Assembly: GCF_022201045.2 (NCBI RefSeq)
Contig: NC_068556.1
Span: forward strand, 2,706,001-2,770,000
DNA from: Citrus sinensis
Lineage: Eukaryota > Streptophyta > Magnoliopsida > Sapindales > Rutaceae
DNA: 64,000 bases
Direction of reading: 5' to 3'
Below the pieces are notes generated by a model. That model ran no database searches and was not told the origin of the DNA. It worked only from the letters and a program-made list of their open reading frames with translations. Positions 1 through 13,600 of this stretch are shown piece after piece; the first letter of the stretch is position 1, and each line of letters begins with the position of its first letter. The translations under genes were made by a program, and so were the position numbers.

Positions 1-1705
1 CCATAATGACAATAATTATCATTTTCCACGTGTTAAACAATGACTAATTTTTTACACTATTACTAAAATAATAATTAAGTACCCACAATCGATAAATGAC
101 ATTTCTAGGGTTATATCATTTAGATTATAATTTTTTGTATTCTACCTTTTTAAATCTACCATTATCAAACATGTCCTTACTCTAGTTAATATTCTACAAG
201 TGAATTTACCTTTTTTTTTTAAAAAAATAAAACATATGTATAAAGACATTCCATTACCTGTATGTCAATGTAATTTAATAAATAGTCGTATTATTCCAAA
301 AGTAACTATCGTAGTTTTCTTTTAATGGTGGCCACAAAGAAGAGTGGAGATAGTTTTTATCAGGACCATTTTTTATTTAATTATTTTAATTTATTTTTTT
401 TTAATTACGAACAATCATAAGCCGGTGTTGGGACTTCATATTTAAAAATATACGCAGCTGAAATTGTTACCCATCTAGCGAACACAGGAGTGAATAAACA
501 TCATATCAAATTATCAATTGGCCATTAAACATATATAATTTATGTACTGATTTTTTATGCATCGAAATTCATGAAATGACGCCGTTCGCTTCCTTCACAA
601 GTACCAAAAAATTCCTGTTGTTCAGGGAATTAAGAAATTTAATTAATTAATTAATTTTTTTATAACGAGATCTTTTCCCGTTTGCAATCTAAATGTTGCA
701 ATTGAAGTACAACTTAGTGGCATAATCAAGATGTTTTAATTATTTAATTATTTTTCTTAAAACAAAACAAGCTTCGACATTTGGACCTACGGAAATCTTG
801 ACCACAAAGGGCAATGAGACAGCATCCTCGGCATTTTTATCGGGTTTGTTACGAGCTACATGCCGTCATTTTGCTTGCTGAGAACGGAGAGCTCAGGGCT
901 TGGACTGTTTAGGGACATTTTGTGACGCACATTTTGCATCCCGACAAGCACTTGTTCAACATTTTGTTTCTTATTTAAGCATATGTTACTGATTTTTAGA
1001 GACTAAATAACACTATTTTTATGTAGGATTATACAAATATTTTATATCTTAGATGTAATTATTGACTAATGGTGAAAACACCACCGGCAATAATTCGAGA
1101 CTAAACAATCGAGTAGATATCATCAGTTTTAAACACACAACTCTCGAATTCAAAGCACATCTACTTAGTTCAGAGAACCGAATACTTATTTTTTGATCAT
1201 TTCTTAATAACGTTGCAAGATACTATAATTAATTCTATTTCTTAAATTTGTAGATAGGATTCAATTTAGAGTAGTTGTAACTCCATAATTTTTTCAAAGT
1301 GAATTTCTCTTGCCAGACCTGATTTTTGGATGCTGAATATCACTACAAAGGACAAGACTAATCGGGAAAAAGCAGATTTTCATCATAATAACAAATTAAC
1401 AATAAATATTAATGGTAGGTTTGTGCATATTAATGCACGCTATGCATCTAAGTCAAATATTGATAAATCTTAAGGGCGGCAAGTGATAATTCCCCCCAAC
1501 CAGTAACCAGCGTCAATTGGGCAAATTGGAAAGTTGGTCAACATCGAGAGAGGACCGCACTTGACCAAGAAGGGCATTCGGGTATTTCATTTATTGCCTT
1601 TTGAACTCGCACAAAAAATCGCTCATTACAAAAAAAAATAAAAAAAAACTCGCATTTTTCGATTCTGTTCATCGAGAGGTAGCTTCTGCAAGAAGCAAGC
1701 GAGCA
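1..1705. other. AT-rich intergenic region upstream of the small coiled-coil gene
   Basis: I see no conserved coding sequence here. The stretch is AT-rich, with poly-T and poly-A runs near 205-230 and 380-400. The last 100-200 bases should contain the promoter and 5' UTR of the gene starting at 1706, but I see no convincing TATA box. An in-frame ATG at 1601 lies upstream of the chosen start; its extra 35 residues are lysine-rich and come from an A-run, so they look like 5' UTR. Confidence 0.5.
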
Positions 1706-2656
1706 ATGGCGAATTCGCCGTCGCAGATCGATACTCAAATTGTTGATGTTCAATCATCAGAAGTTGAATCTCAACTCTCTTCACTCGTCTACGGTTCGTT
1801 CTCTTACACTCGCTTTACATTTTCCCGCTGTTTTCCTCAGTTCCAAAATTCAAATCACACAGGCTTTGTTCACTCTTCGTACGCGATTCATCTTAAAGTG
1901 AATCAAATTGTATATGTAATACTGTTCAAATTAACTGGAAATCAGATGTAGTTACAACAAATTCAATTCTCTCCGTTGATTATAAATCCTGCGTTAATCT
2001 GTTGAAATTTTATTAGGTCTACTTGCGTCATCTGGTAATTATTGTAAAATTGTGACCATTATTTTGATCCATTATTTTGGCCTGAGTTTTTTTTTTTTAA
2101 ATAATTATGAATGGAAAATTTTTTGAGAACACGAAACTGGATAAAGTGTACCTAATGGTCTTCTGTTGGCTGCTTCTTTTATCTCGTTCTTGTGCTTCAA
2201 TTTTTATTAAGTGCCTTCAGTCTGTTGGTTATTATTCTGTTTGTGCATGTAAGCATGACCTATCTTTTAATTCATGCAGATATGTCACAACAGGTCCACA
2301 TGGTGATGCAAAACATGCTTAAGATGATAGCGTGAGTAGATTAGCATAAATTATGATTAAATTCAGAAATGTGTGTATTTCTTTGCAAATTATGGGAAAA
2401 AAATGTTGATGCTGACAGATTGCATTTAGTGCTTTTCTGTAAATTTGCTTAAATTGATATTTTCTTTTTTTCCTTCTTTGGGATTTCTCCATGAATTCTC
2501 TGCAGTGAAATTGATCAGAATTCTTCTGGAATCATGGAAGAGGTAGAGAAGTGCAAAAACTTAGCTTTTGAGAGGAAAAAATCCTTGGAGGAAGAGAAGG
2601 AACGGTTTCAAAAGGCTGCTTTTGCTGTTTTAGACATGCTCAATGACAGGGATTGA
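1706..2656 (+). CDS. small coiled-coil protein, 96 aa, three exons
   Basis: Exons are 1706-1793, 2280-2331 and 2506-2656, joined by GT-AG introns (donors GTTCGT and GTGAGT, acceptors TGCAG) with phases 1 and 2 that match, giving 96 residues ending LNDRD and TGA. The first exon is polar (MANSPSQIDTQIVDVQSSEV). The second is methionine-rich (SQQVHMVMQNMLKMIA). The third is a charged helix (about residues 50-90) rich in Glu and Lys that should form a coiled coil. There is no signal peptide or membrane segment. I do not recognise the family; the size and heptad-like helix resemble small subunits of cytosolic coiled-coil complexes, but that is inference only. Its stop codon lies 215 bases from the stop codon of the K+ channel gene on the opposite strand, so the two 3' UTRs probably approach or overlap each other. 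Confidence 0.72.
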
Positions 2657-2871
2657 AAAATATTGAAAAGTGTAAGCTCTATTGCTTTTTTTTTTTTTTT
2701 TCTTTTCGTTTGTACTGTAATCAGAGGGTATTTTACTCGATGTATAGATTCAGATATATGCATAAAAAATATACACAGATATTGGAAAATATGCTTTGTA
2801 TCACTACACACAAAATCTTCAGATATAACTGGACTTGCTGCCCTGAGATTGTATGAGTATCTCTGCACTTT

Positions 2872-5800
2872 TCAAAAAATAAACAAGTGATCGTTTTCTC
2901 TCAAAGCATTCAGTTCTTCAACTTGTGAACCATCAGCCATGAGAATCATGCATCCTCTTGTGCCAAATTTTTTCTCTGCATCAAATTTGACATCAGTTTA
3001 CTGTCCTTAACTCATTAAGTATGTAGTAATGCATCGTGCAAAATATATATTAATTGCCTTGTAAAATTTTTTGAATTACTGAGGTCTCTGGACTTCAATT
3101 TTTCTAGGTATAGCCAATAGTAGTTTCATATGATGAATGCATCTAGTTCTAGTGGCTAAATAGCTAATGCAGTTATTGGTCTTGGGATGATACAAATATG
3201 ATTGATCTGATTTAATGCATTCAGATCAAGGATTTATTGAGATAGTGGTGTTGTATATTGTCTTAGCCTTCTGCTGTTGTCTTAATAATTTTGGCCAAGT
3301 CAAGTTTATTTAAGTCAATGTTGAATCACTGCACCTTATTTTAGCATAATATCAATACCATCATAGAAGAGATAAATATATTTTATAAGTTTTTGCTACG
3401 GTTATCTTATGATTTGTTGGAATTGATTGTTTCAAGTGCTTTAATGCATGTCTTCTGGAAATTATTCAGGAAGAAGTATTAGCTTTGGTAATATAATTTT
3501 CTTTGGATTTATGTGCATCTTGCAACACTCATACCTGCTAATTTGAAGAGGTCCTCGATTGATTCAGGCAGATGTATAAGCTTTCCGGATGTCTCATCCT
3601 TTTTTGTGTTTGTTTTTGGAGGATGCCCATGTATTATAACCCTTACAGGGATCAAGCTTGGTAACTGATTGGAGCTTTCTGGTGTTCCTGAAAAATTATG
3701 GGGTACATAGATGTAAATTAAGTACATCGTGTGTTTAAGGAAAAGCCTTTTGTGAAAAAAAAAGATCGAGTATATGCCTTAATATCATTGTGCCGTGTCG
3801 TCAAAGTTCAAGAATGTTATGCAGACTATTTAAAGGGTACCAGTATAGAAGAAATATTTTGTAATTTTCATAAAAGGATCATTTCAGGATCTAAATGTTG
3901 GCTGTAGTATGCTGTAAAAATAGATTATGCAAGTTTAAATGGGAAAACTTTACTTTCCTCCGATACTCCATACCCCTTCACTTGAAAATGGATAAAACAC
4001 GATATACACACAATATCAGAATTGGGTGTAGAGTGGCGAGAAATGGCAACAAAATTGACCCTGTATATTGGGATTGCATGTGTAGTTGCAGCTGTATTCT
4101 AAGGCATTCACATTCTTTTGTTTATGAACATCTGCATGCTAGTTTTTTTAAAATAACTTGGCACCTGTTTGTTCTGAAATTTTCTGCCCATCTAACTGCC
4201 TGCATTGGCCCCCACCTTTGATTGTAAAAATCCCGATGGATGTCTCAAAATAATTATTTAGAAAGGGACTGAGTTTACCTTGTGCGTTTGCATCTATATG
4301 AGAGTTTGGTGCTTCAGAATTTTTTGGCTCTTCATTTCGTCCTGTAATCTGTAAAGTAGATGGTGATGATCACTAGCATAAACTTTCAATATAGTCACCT
4401 ATGACAATTGGCTGAGCCAAAGTTTTGTCATCTTTAAGAGAACTTTTGCGATAGGATTGATAAGAAAATGAGCGTTTTACTTTTACAGTACCTATTACAA
4501 AAACGTATTTTACAAATTTCATCTAAGTTTGTTCTTTCCAAATGTTATTTCAAATCCTTTCCTTTTACGGCCAAATAGGTTGATGCATTTCCTTACTGAG
4601 CATGATTATGATCTGCATTCTCTGTTTTAATTGGTCAGAGATGAGATATACCTCTATGTTCAAATCACTGAGCAATTCTGTCAAAAAGGGCAGTTCATCC
4701 AGCATCTCCTGTTTTAGTCCCTTAACGTACTGAAAATAGAAGAGTCAGCATTGAACAAAAACATTTGCATGTAAGCGTCATAAATACTACTGAACAAGAA
4801 AATGACTATTGTAAATTTTTGGCTGCATGCTATATAATGGGAAAACATCACTAGCTGAAGATACTGTTAACTTGGCATATGATATCAATGGAGGTTATGC
4901 GTGCCCATGAATTAAGTGCCAACTTGTTTATTATTTCTAAAAACGAGTCTTCTCAAGGCTTTATGCAAAATTTCCTTTTGAAGGTCATGTTTCCTCATTA
5001 ACTTCCGTTGAAATGTTTGATTGACTTATCTTTCCAAAACATCAGAGTAATTGAAAACTATGGTGGCATAAATGTGCAGAAAAATTCCATACCTGAATAA
5101 AGTTGTTCATAATCTTCTTACCATCGCCATGATCTATCGGCACCATTTGCTTCAAATGATGATGACTTAACCGTATGACCTGGGAAAGTCTTTTGGTTCT
5201 CACTGTAAAAGGTTGTGGGATATTGAAAATTACACCAATCTCTCCCGCCATGTCTGCTGATCCTAATTTTGTGAGAAACTGGAAAACTCATATGAAGTTA
5301 GGTAAAATCATAGAATAACTTTTATTTTCACATAAAAGCTTTGAATTTTGGTTTGCATTCCACTGTTTTCTCACCCAAGCTTTGCTACTAAGTGTGCCTG
5401 TAATTTATTTCTTATGACCTTGCTAAACTTGTTCATGCATTACTAGCATGAATGATGGAAACAGAATTCTTCTACTCCATGAGCTGTTTTTCCTTTTTTA
5501 GTATTTTGCATCTTTCTGCTCTTGCCTGTTCTCTTTCTAAAACTAGTTTCTGGCTCTCTTACAAATGTTGTTGATTATATGTGCCATAAAATAGTTCTGT
5601 AATTGAGATGGAACTTTTTGGTGAATACAGCTTGCTTCCTGCATCAGGAGTATGATAATTTGCTGAACTATTTGTTGATTTGATATTGCAGGAGTTTGTC
5701 AGTGGTGTATGGAGACGGCTATTGTTCAGATTCTCAGAGGAAATGGAGAATTCAGGAAATTTTTGCTTCACATTCTTATTGGTACCATTCGTCAGCAATC

Positions 5801-8800
5801 AGATGTCTTTTTAGAACATAGGAAATGTAGCTCCCACTCTTTGCATCAACTGGAGGTTGATTATAAGACAGATCTGCTTGATTATAATTCTTTTACTACT
5901 TGCAATTTAATGTAAACTTTGCTTCCTACCCCAGTGACAATGAATGATATACGTATTTAGGCATATTATATGCAAATGCAGTGGCATAAAACTCTGATAT
6001 TCTTAACCTAGAATTGCTGAAACATACCTGCTCTGCTCCGTTCTTGTATATCAGCACGTCCTGCGGTTTCAAATACAGTTTAGAATTTGCACCAGTCATT
6101 ATATAAGATAAATATGTCAGAAAAATAGGTGCCTTACCACTGCTCCAGACACTACAATATATAAATCTGTTGGTATCTCATTTTGTAAAATGATTTCAAC
6201 CTTTGGAGGAAAATACTCTGCTTTCATCTCCGACACCTATCATGAGCATTGCCATTAGGGATTGTTAGAGCTACTTTCACGAATTAAATTAATTTATGTT
6301 TGAATTTTTATTTTGATTTTATCATTATTGGTTGCAACTACTGCCGTTATGCTATGTCACTACAAACTTGTAGCACAGAACTTCTAGTTACTGAAACACA
6401 TCAACAAAAAAACCCAAGACTATCTGGTTTAGAGCAAAGAAATTATTTTACCATTTGCGCAATAAGGTCTACAGAGACTCCCTGGAAAAGGTAAGTTTTT
6501 TCAACAGTTCCACGAAAAAGATGCTGGGAAATACTGGATCTTATTGCTTTAGGGAGATCCTCTAGCACTTCTTCTTGTTGTAACTCTGCGGTCTTGAACC
6601 TGAGTTGCATATGTGCCAGCATTTGCTCTCTTAAGCCTTCTGGGAGTCTATTCTTGCTTCCATATCGCAATATCTCATTGATAGCATTCCTCTTTTAAAC
6701 CATCACACCAGTAGTATAAGAATCTGTTTGATAGTTTCTACTTTGCTTGTATAGAATAGTACTCTGAAGAAAATTTACCATGAAAAGGGTCCGGACAGCA
6801 CTATGGACGATGAGATTTGTCATGTTTCCAATAATATATGCAGTGAGGCCAATATTGAATAGCATATACAGCATATTGAAGACCTTCTCGCCGGTGTTGA
6901 CTGCATGCAAATCTCCGTATCCAACCGTGGTGAGGGTGACAATTGACCAGTAAATGGAATAAGTATAGCCAAGCCATATGCTTCTATGTTTAAAATCATT
7001 AACTTGACTTCCAATCCAAGTGTTTTCAGGTATTTTGTGATGTGCTGCTAAATAGAAGTAGAAGCAGCCTGCTGAATGCACTGCAAATAGCGTAACCTGC
7101 AATGAAAATGATAGAAGTTTCTTTACGTGTCTAAAGAGAGGGAGAAAAAATATATATTAATAAATAGAATATGATGGTTCAAAGAAACCAAACTGAAGTG
7201 ATGCTTACACAGATCAGTTTACTTAATCTCGTGATGAAGTAGGTAAAGCGTATGTCTTTCTCCAGTCTGCAGTTTAAAAACAATGTTCTTGTAATTAGAC
7301 ACTGTGAAATGTGTAATCATTTAATAGCACTTCAAATAGAGGCTTGCCTTGTAAATAGTTCACCGACGCGTCTCAGCCGCCAAAGCCGAAGCAAGTTGAG
7401 GAAGCCGAATACCCTACCGTCGTGCAATTGGCCGGTGAAGATTCTGTATATGAACTGAAACGGCAGCGTAGAAGCCACGTCCATTGTGAACCATAGCCTT
7501 GTAACATATCTGAGTAAAGTGGAGGGAGAAACAGAGGGTTAAAAATAACTGAAAATGCCCATGCCCTTTAAGGCTTCAGTGAAAATTCTACTATCATAAG
7601 CCAACTCGATCATTTCTCATTTGGTGAACATCTATTTGGTACAAATGGACATTCTTTTCTGAGAAAAAAAATATATGAAGAAAATGTCAGAAAAAAAGAA
7701 ATCAAGTGTCCAGATGCTATCACTCAAAAATATAATTGTTTTTGATGTTTAGATTTGTGGGGAGTTGAAAACTTTGAACTATTGCTTGCGTAACGTGAAG
7801 AAATAGGCCACATTAAAGCTAAGCAAACGGTTATGTAAAAGACATGGATAAAGAATTCCATCCTCATCTTATGTATTTCTAGTAATTGATTTATGGCAAC
7901 GTGTATATCGTTGCTTATGTACGGTTAAAACTTAATCTTTGGTTATTTTCTCTTTTCTTTTTCTAATTATTATCAACTAAAAATATATAAATATTAATAT
8001 TTGTTAAATTACCGGTTATTTAAGGAAAGGAGAAGATCTTAGTAACTTAGTTCAAAAGTGACACACCGTAATGCGATTTTCTTGTGATCATCAACAAGTA
8101 GGTAAGTTGATTTGTCTAAGTAAGCCACAAAGAAAGTGAAGATGATATCAGCGGCAAAGAAAAAATCCACCACCAAATCAACGATCAACAGTGACCCAGT
8201 TGCTGCTTTTCTAAAAGCTAACTCGAAAGGTGATGCCCATGCCGAGTATACCACCAGAACCACAAGAAAAGTCTGCCACCACCTACACATTACACAATAC
8301 AATTTTATATCAAACTATAATTATAAACTTTATCAAACACGTCGTAATCTTCTTAAAAGCTCCGAGTCTTGAGCTTCGAATCCTATTCATATATTAAAGT
8401 TGGAGATGGGTTTGATTTAAAGAATTGAAACTCGATTGTGAAATGTGGCAAACTCTGAAATTTTGCAAGGGTACTTGCATGCATAAGATTAGGAATTTAA
8501 GGAAGTTTAGCTCCCTGAAGTGCACTATCTTATGCTATGCTTCCATGCACGAGTTTGTCATTTCTTCATCGTGTCTCCCATAAAACCAAAATCCTAGCTC
8601 ATCCAAGCCATTTGTTACCACATAAATGTCGGGTAGTATAAGTAAGACATAGTGTCACCTATATTTTCTCCTTAATATATGCAGAAGAACCCAATAAAGA
8701 ATTAACACTTCATAGAGAATCGTTGAAGGAAAATTAGCCTTTGTACTCATCTGAGCATGAAACAAAATGGAAAATGAAAGATAGAAGTAGAGCACGGAAC

Positions 8801-8986
8801 TTACCGGTATCTATAATCGTAGGGAGCAATAACATATTTCTTGAGGCGCAAGTGACCTTCATCAACAACAGTTCCAAACGCCGGCAACAGGCTACTTGAC
8901 ACCGAGGCCAAATTCTTGATTTCGCCGCTTGAATGCCGGCGAAACAGCAACGGCAACGGCGACCTTGTTTCTGACCACGACGACAT
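2872..8986 (-). CDS. KAT3: KAT3/KC1-type Shaker K+ channel regulatory subunit, 632 aa, 13 exons
   Basis: Exons, 5' to 3' on the minus strand: 8805-8986, 8067-8282, 7348-7509, 7209-7266, 6779-7096, 6452-6691, 6138-6236, 6028-6060, 5093-5278, 4652-4729, 4279-4348, 3535-3687, 2872-2975; the sum is 1899 nt. The N-terminus ([17 protein letters not shown], then [12 protein letters not shown]) is the AtKC1 type. Order of parts: S1-S3 in exons 1-2, the S4 voltage sensor [10 protein letters not shown] near residue 175, pore TLTTVGYGD with GYGD at about 265-268, C-linker ([16 protein letters not shown]), cyclic-nucleotide-binding-like fold to about 498, and a C-terminal KHA domain ending ENDHLFIF. There are no ankyrin repeats, as expected for the KAT/KC group. 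In Arabidopsis KC1 is electrically silent alone and joins AKT1 or KAT subunits at the plasma membrane to shift voltage gating of K+ uptake. Intron 3 (7267-7347) appears to be GC-AG. Exon 8 is only 33 nt. Length is close to AtKC1 (662 aa). Confidence 0.93.
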
Positions 8987-9519
8987 TCTTATTTGTTAAG
9001 AGAGCAAAATGATAATTAGTCAAAGAGTAAGACTTTTGAGTCCCTAAAACTATTTTAATATATAGGAAGTTTGTACTTACCTTTCATGGAATCATAATGT
9101 TAGTACTATATTATGATGATGTTTTCTAATTTTTATTATTATTGTTATTATTTAGATGTAAAGATGATCTAGTTTAATTAATCAATGAAATTAAAGGTCC
9201 GCAAGTCAGGCTACCACGTCCTAGCAGCCGTCTGATCTTTGGAATTTATTTAATCAATCACATACTATGGACACCATCACTATGCATTTATTATTTATTT
9301 ATAACTTTCACAAGGGGTTGAAGAAAACAATGGAGTCCTCACTCCTCAATTTCTGCCACTTGGTAAGGCTGATGGGTTGTAAAATAAATTAATAGAAACA
9401 ACCATCTTTACCATCCCACTTGTTTTAAAAAAAGGAAAAACTTGAAAAAAAAAATCGATACAAGTTGGTTACGTTATCTCTTAGTTGACTCTGAAAATAT
9501 TTTTATCATGTCACAGTAT

Positions 9520-9625
9520 GAAAATGAATATATAACATGGATTTGTCGAGTATATATTCCATTGTAACTGATGAAAATGAATATATAACATGGATTTGTC
9601 GAGTATATTATCCATTGTAACTGAT
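9520..9625. repeat. 53-bp tandem duplication
   Basis: Two consecutive copies of 53 bp, 9520-9572 and 9573-9625. Each starts GAAAATGAATATATAACATG and ends near CCATTGTAACTGAT. They differ only by a transposed TA around the GAGTATATA segment, so the duplication is recent. Confidence 0.9.
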
Positions 9626-9887
9626 CTTCAGCCTGTATTTTATCACAGGTCTCGTGATCTGAGTTTTGTCATGCGTAATAAGGATGATGATGCATTACCC
9701 TTGGAAAAACACGGGATGATTAAGTTGACCTACCATTTTTGTGTCACATCCTGTATGATGATAACAACTGGGTAAGGAAAGCATTCTATTTCCAGATCCC
9801 CAAGAGAAGAAATAAATATACATAACAGGCCTTTGATTCGGTCGATCAATAAAAAGCCACTCACAGCAAATACACATCTTGAAATTT

Positions 9888-9911
9888 AAATAATAATAAT
9901 AATAATAATAA
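9888..9911. repeat. TAA trinucleotide microsatellite
   Basis: About eight uninterrupted TAA/AAT units in the spacer between the channel gene and the ZFYVE26-like gene. Confidence 0.8.
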
Positions 9912-10616
9912 AAAGTGTACTAACCCATAAAAGTAAAATAACAAACTTCGGCTAGCCATATTATAAAAACAATAATCCTAGGGTCAAACATTTAAATTTT
10001 CAAAAAAAATAAAATAATAGAGCTAAATCTCAATTTAACTCTTTTATCTTCCATCAAATTTTGTGACCCAAGTACCCCGTATAGCTGTACTGTACATCAC
10101 GACTACATGCCACTCTTTTCTTTCCATTTTTCTCCCACAGGCCACAGCTATTACATAGGTAAAAGAATCGATTCTACTACAGGGAAAGGAAGACATAAAA
10201 TGCAGAGTTCTCTGCTGCGACCCTTCATATTCTCAGAATTCTTTACACTATATGGTAACCTTCCTATATTTGAAAGATCCCACATGATACCAAAACATGA
10301 AGATCGGGCACCCGTTGCAGCTATAATAATCTATTATTTCAAAAATGGATACTGAATTAACATCCTGTACAAACAACAAAGGCGATATTCATCGCTGGCT
10401 GATCTTAAAAGTTCATTCTGGCTATAGGATTAACTTTTCTCTGAGTATCCTTCAAGTTTCGCTGTAGTTACAATCTTCAAGCGGTAAAGCAATCATCATG
10501 GTTTCCATGTGCAGTGCCCCAAATGAACTCCATGGCTTTCAGACATACTCAATGAAGCGGTCACCAAATTATCAGTGCTGCAGCCTACTTTGATCGCAGT
10601 ATACTTGGGCAGCAAG

Positions 10617-13600
10617 TTACATATATTGAGCCAACCACTGTTTACACATATCAAGCACTGGGAGAGCATTTGCATGTAATGCCTGCAACCAATTAGTCTC
10701 ATTTTAATCACCAGTGGCAAAACTAATATTAAACCTGATGGAGGAAAAAATTATCCAATTTGGGAACATTTTCATGAAATGCCCGCAAGCAATTTTTTCA
10801 TTTCAATCACCAGTGGCAAAACTAATATTAAATCTGACGGAGGATCAAAATTATCCGATTTGGGAATTTAAAATGTCTTGTTCAGTCATTATTTTGAAAT
10901 AATTCCATGGTATCTAGGAGAATTAGGATTTTCTTTCATTGTTGTAATCATTATTTTTTAGTTTCAAGTAAGCCGCCATTTTCCACAAGGGGACACACCC
11001 CACTTGGAATGCCTAATGGTGAAACATCCAATAACTTTACAAATCCCATAATGGAGTCCAAACTGAGAGAGAATTACCTGATGAGCTACATATTGAACAT
11101 CAGCCACGCTTCCACTTCGAGAAGCAATTTGGAAAGCACTTTTTAGACGACCACAAACCACACAAGCCAGTACCTTTCTGCATGGATAATTCAACAAAAA
11201 CATATTTGATGTTATCACATTGTTACCAAGATACGCGAGTGCGCGCACGTAAATGGAAGTAAAAGGACTAAAATGGACAAGAGAGGCATTATGAATTGAG
11301 ATATACAATTTTTTGAAGTAAAATCTTCTTCAAAATCAGATAAATATAATTGAAGCACTAGACATTAACATTACCTATGACTGCTGGTTAGCATGTCAAT
11401 GAGTCGGTCAGGGCGTTCCTTGTGTTTATTGGCATATACATTTATTGCAGCCCCCAAGACCTAAATCAATTAATAATATCTGAAAATGAGTGTGCTTACC
11501 ATCAGAAGTACAAACACCACCTAAAGAATGAAGCAATCTCGTTACCTGATCCCAATCATCATCGTCAATTGTTCCTTTTATGTTTCTAAAAAATTCTGTC
11601 AACTGACTCCCTTTCTTCCTTTCAGCAAGTGATGCAGCAACACCAGCATATATATCAACAGCTGAAAGTTATGGAAAGAAGATTTGATTTGAGATGTCAA
11701 TAAAACAAGTGCATTAACTAAAAAGCAGTAGAATTGAAATAATAAATAAACAAGTTATGTGTATGGTTACCTGGAAGATTAAATTCATAGATTACTTGGA
11801 AAGCCAAGTCGAAATTCTTCTCCACTAGTGTCTCTGCAATCTCACACCTCCTCCTGAATTGCAACAAACATAGTATATCAGTTCCCTTCACCATTAGGTA
11901 ATACCTTTCTCAACAGTAACTACCAATTTCACCATTATATACCATTCTCCTGCAGTTTTCATCTAATGACAATCATTACCAACATTCATACACATAATTT
12001 ATAGTTAAAATTAACCCAGAAAAATATGGATTCAGAGATAGTGACAGGTGGCTCACATACAACAGACTGAAATTACAATGGTAAACAACAAAAACTAGCA
12101 ACACACTAGGGTTCTCATGTATCACTTATCAAACAAGGGTAGTTAGCTTCAGAATGTTCATCATCTGAGAAAATTAAGTCTGAAAGTCAAAATTAAAATC
12201 AGAACAATAGGATAAATGCAAAAGACAGAAAAATTCACTCAAATAAAGAGCCAGAAATCTAAGTAGCATTAAACAAGCTCAGAATAAGCAATGACCAGAA
12301 AATTAAAATCAGAGCAATAGCATAAATGCAAAAGACAGAAAATTTCACTCAAATAAAGAGCCAGAAACCTAAGTAGCATAACACAAGCTCAGAACAAGTA
12401 ATGACCAAACTGCTTTGAACATAAAATTAAGATCCAAGGCTAGTAGCATGAATATCAACCTAAAATGCAAGTTCCATCTAGGACTCATACTTAGTTCTTT
12501 TGCCACTGAATTACACCTTTTACCCAGAAGATCTCAGGCATTTTTTTATTTGCTAAATAATTATCCTGTTTGCAATATTTGTTTACCTTTCTCTTTTACT
12601 TTAGATTTAGAAGTCTTTCTTCTAAATCCCATAGATCAGGACGCTTGCATCGTTATTTTTATGACAAATTAACTTGTCCGTACTACCTATTTACGATGAC
12701 ACTAACCTGAAGGTTTCCGGATCATTTGGATTTCCAAAAAGAGAGTGTCTCCACTGTGGTCCATCCGAATCATTAAAAGATTTTATAACTTCCACCTACA
12801 GAAAGTAACACATCCGTAAAAAGAATATGAGATATATATCTATAGCAATTATCTTTCTGCAAGCAGTAAAAATGTTTAAAATGATGAATCTGAGAATATG
12901 CACCTGAAATAAGGTAAATGCTCCCTAGAGGATGATGCTTATAGAGTAATCTTTTAGATTAACTGTCTAAACTTAGTACTCTTAAGTACTTCAATTACAG
13001 ATCTTTGTGTCTAATATAAGAGAGCCTACAGCAAGGCCCAAGCCTCAATATATGCACCATACTCCTCTAAATCTGATAGTTGACACATAGTTATAATAAT
13101 TTTACAATGTGAGAAGACAGCAAGTTAGTACTGAAAGATGACACAGTATGGATCTTAGGTCAGACCTCTGCAAGCATGCACAAAGAAGACAAGCATAAAC
13201 ATCATACTGATGGTTGATACATTTGTTTTTAACTAAACGATAGTTAAAGAAATCATTTTCTTTACATGTACAAAACAGAATTTTGGAAGTGTCTAGGCAT
13301 GAGCTCACTGTCAGTAACAATAACGGCTATATTTAAGGGACCTTGCATCTCTCAGGAGCTGCTTCCAGATCACAGCAAACAAAAAACCGGTCTCCCCGAA
13401 GATGCCTTACCTGGATTGATACCCGAGCAGAAAACTTGACAAGTCCTTCTTCACTTAGTTTCTCAGAAGCACTTTTTCCTCTGACACCCTTAGTGACAAG
13501 CTTGGTAGAATCTCCACCTTTAACTCGAGCTGACAGCCCTTCATCAAAATGCATCTAGAGGATAAAGGAAGATAAATAAAAACAGAGCGGCTATGACAAA

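Larger units (their letters stand above)
8987..10616. other. intergenic region between the K+ channel 5' end and the ZFYVE26-like 3' end
   Basis: It contains the K+ channel promoter side (AT-rich, with TATATA near 9057-9063), a 53-bp tandem duplication at 9520-9625, a TAA microsatellite around 9888-9911, and probably the 3' UTR of the ZFYVE26-like gene just below 10617. No coding sequence was recognised. Confidence 0.5.

Noticed and set aside
1601-1705. Upstream ATG extending the small coiled-coil protein by 35 residues
   Set aside because: The extension is encoded by A-rich 5' UTR-like sequence; the ATG at 1706 starts the plausible protein.
1925-1953. Continuation of exon 1 of the small gene as an intronless 81-residue protein
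   Set aside because: The sequence after 1793 is hydrophobic, unlike the rest, and begins at a good GT donor; the three-exon model closes in frame with a coherent coiled coil.
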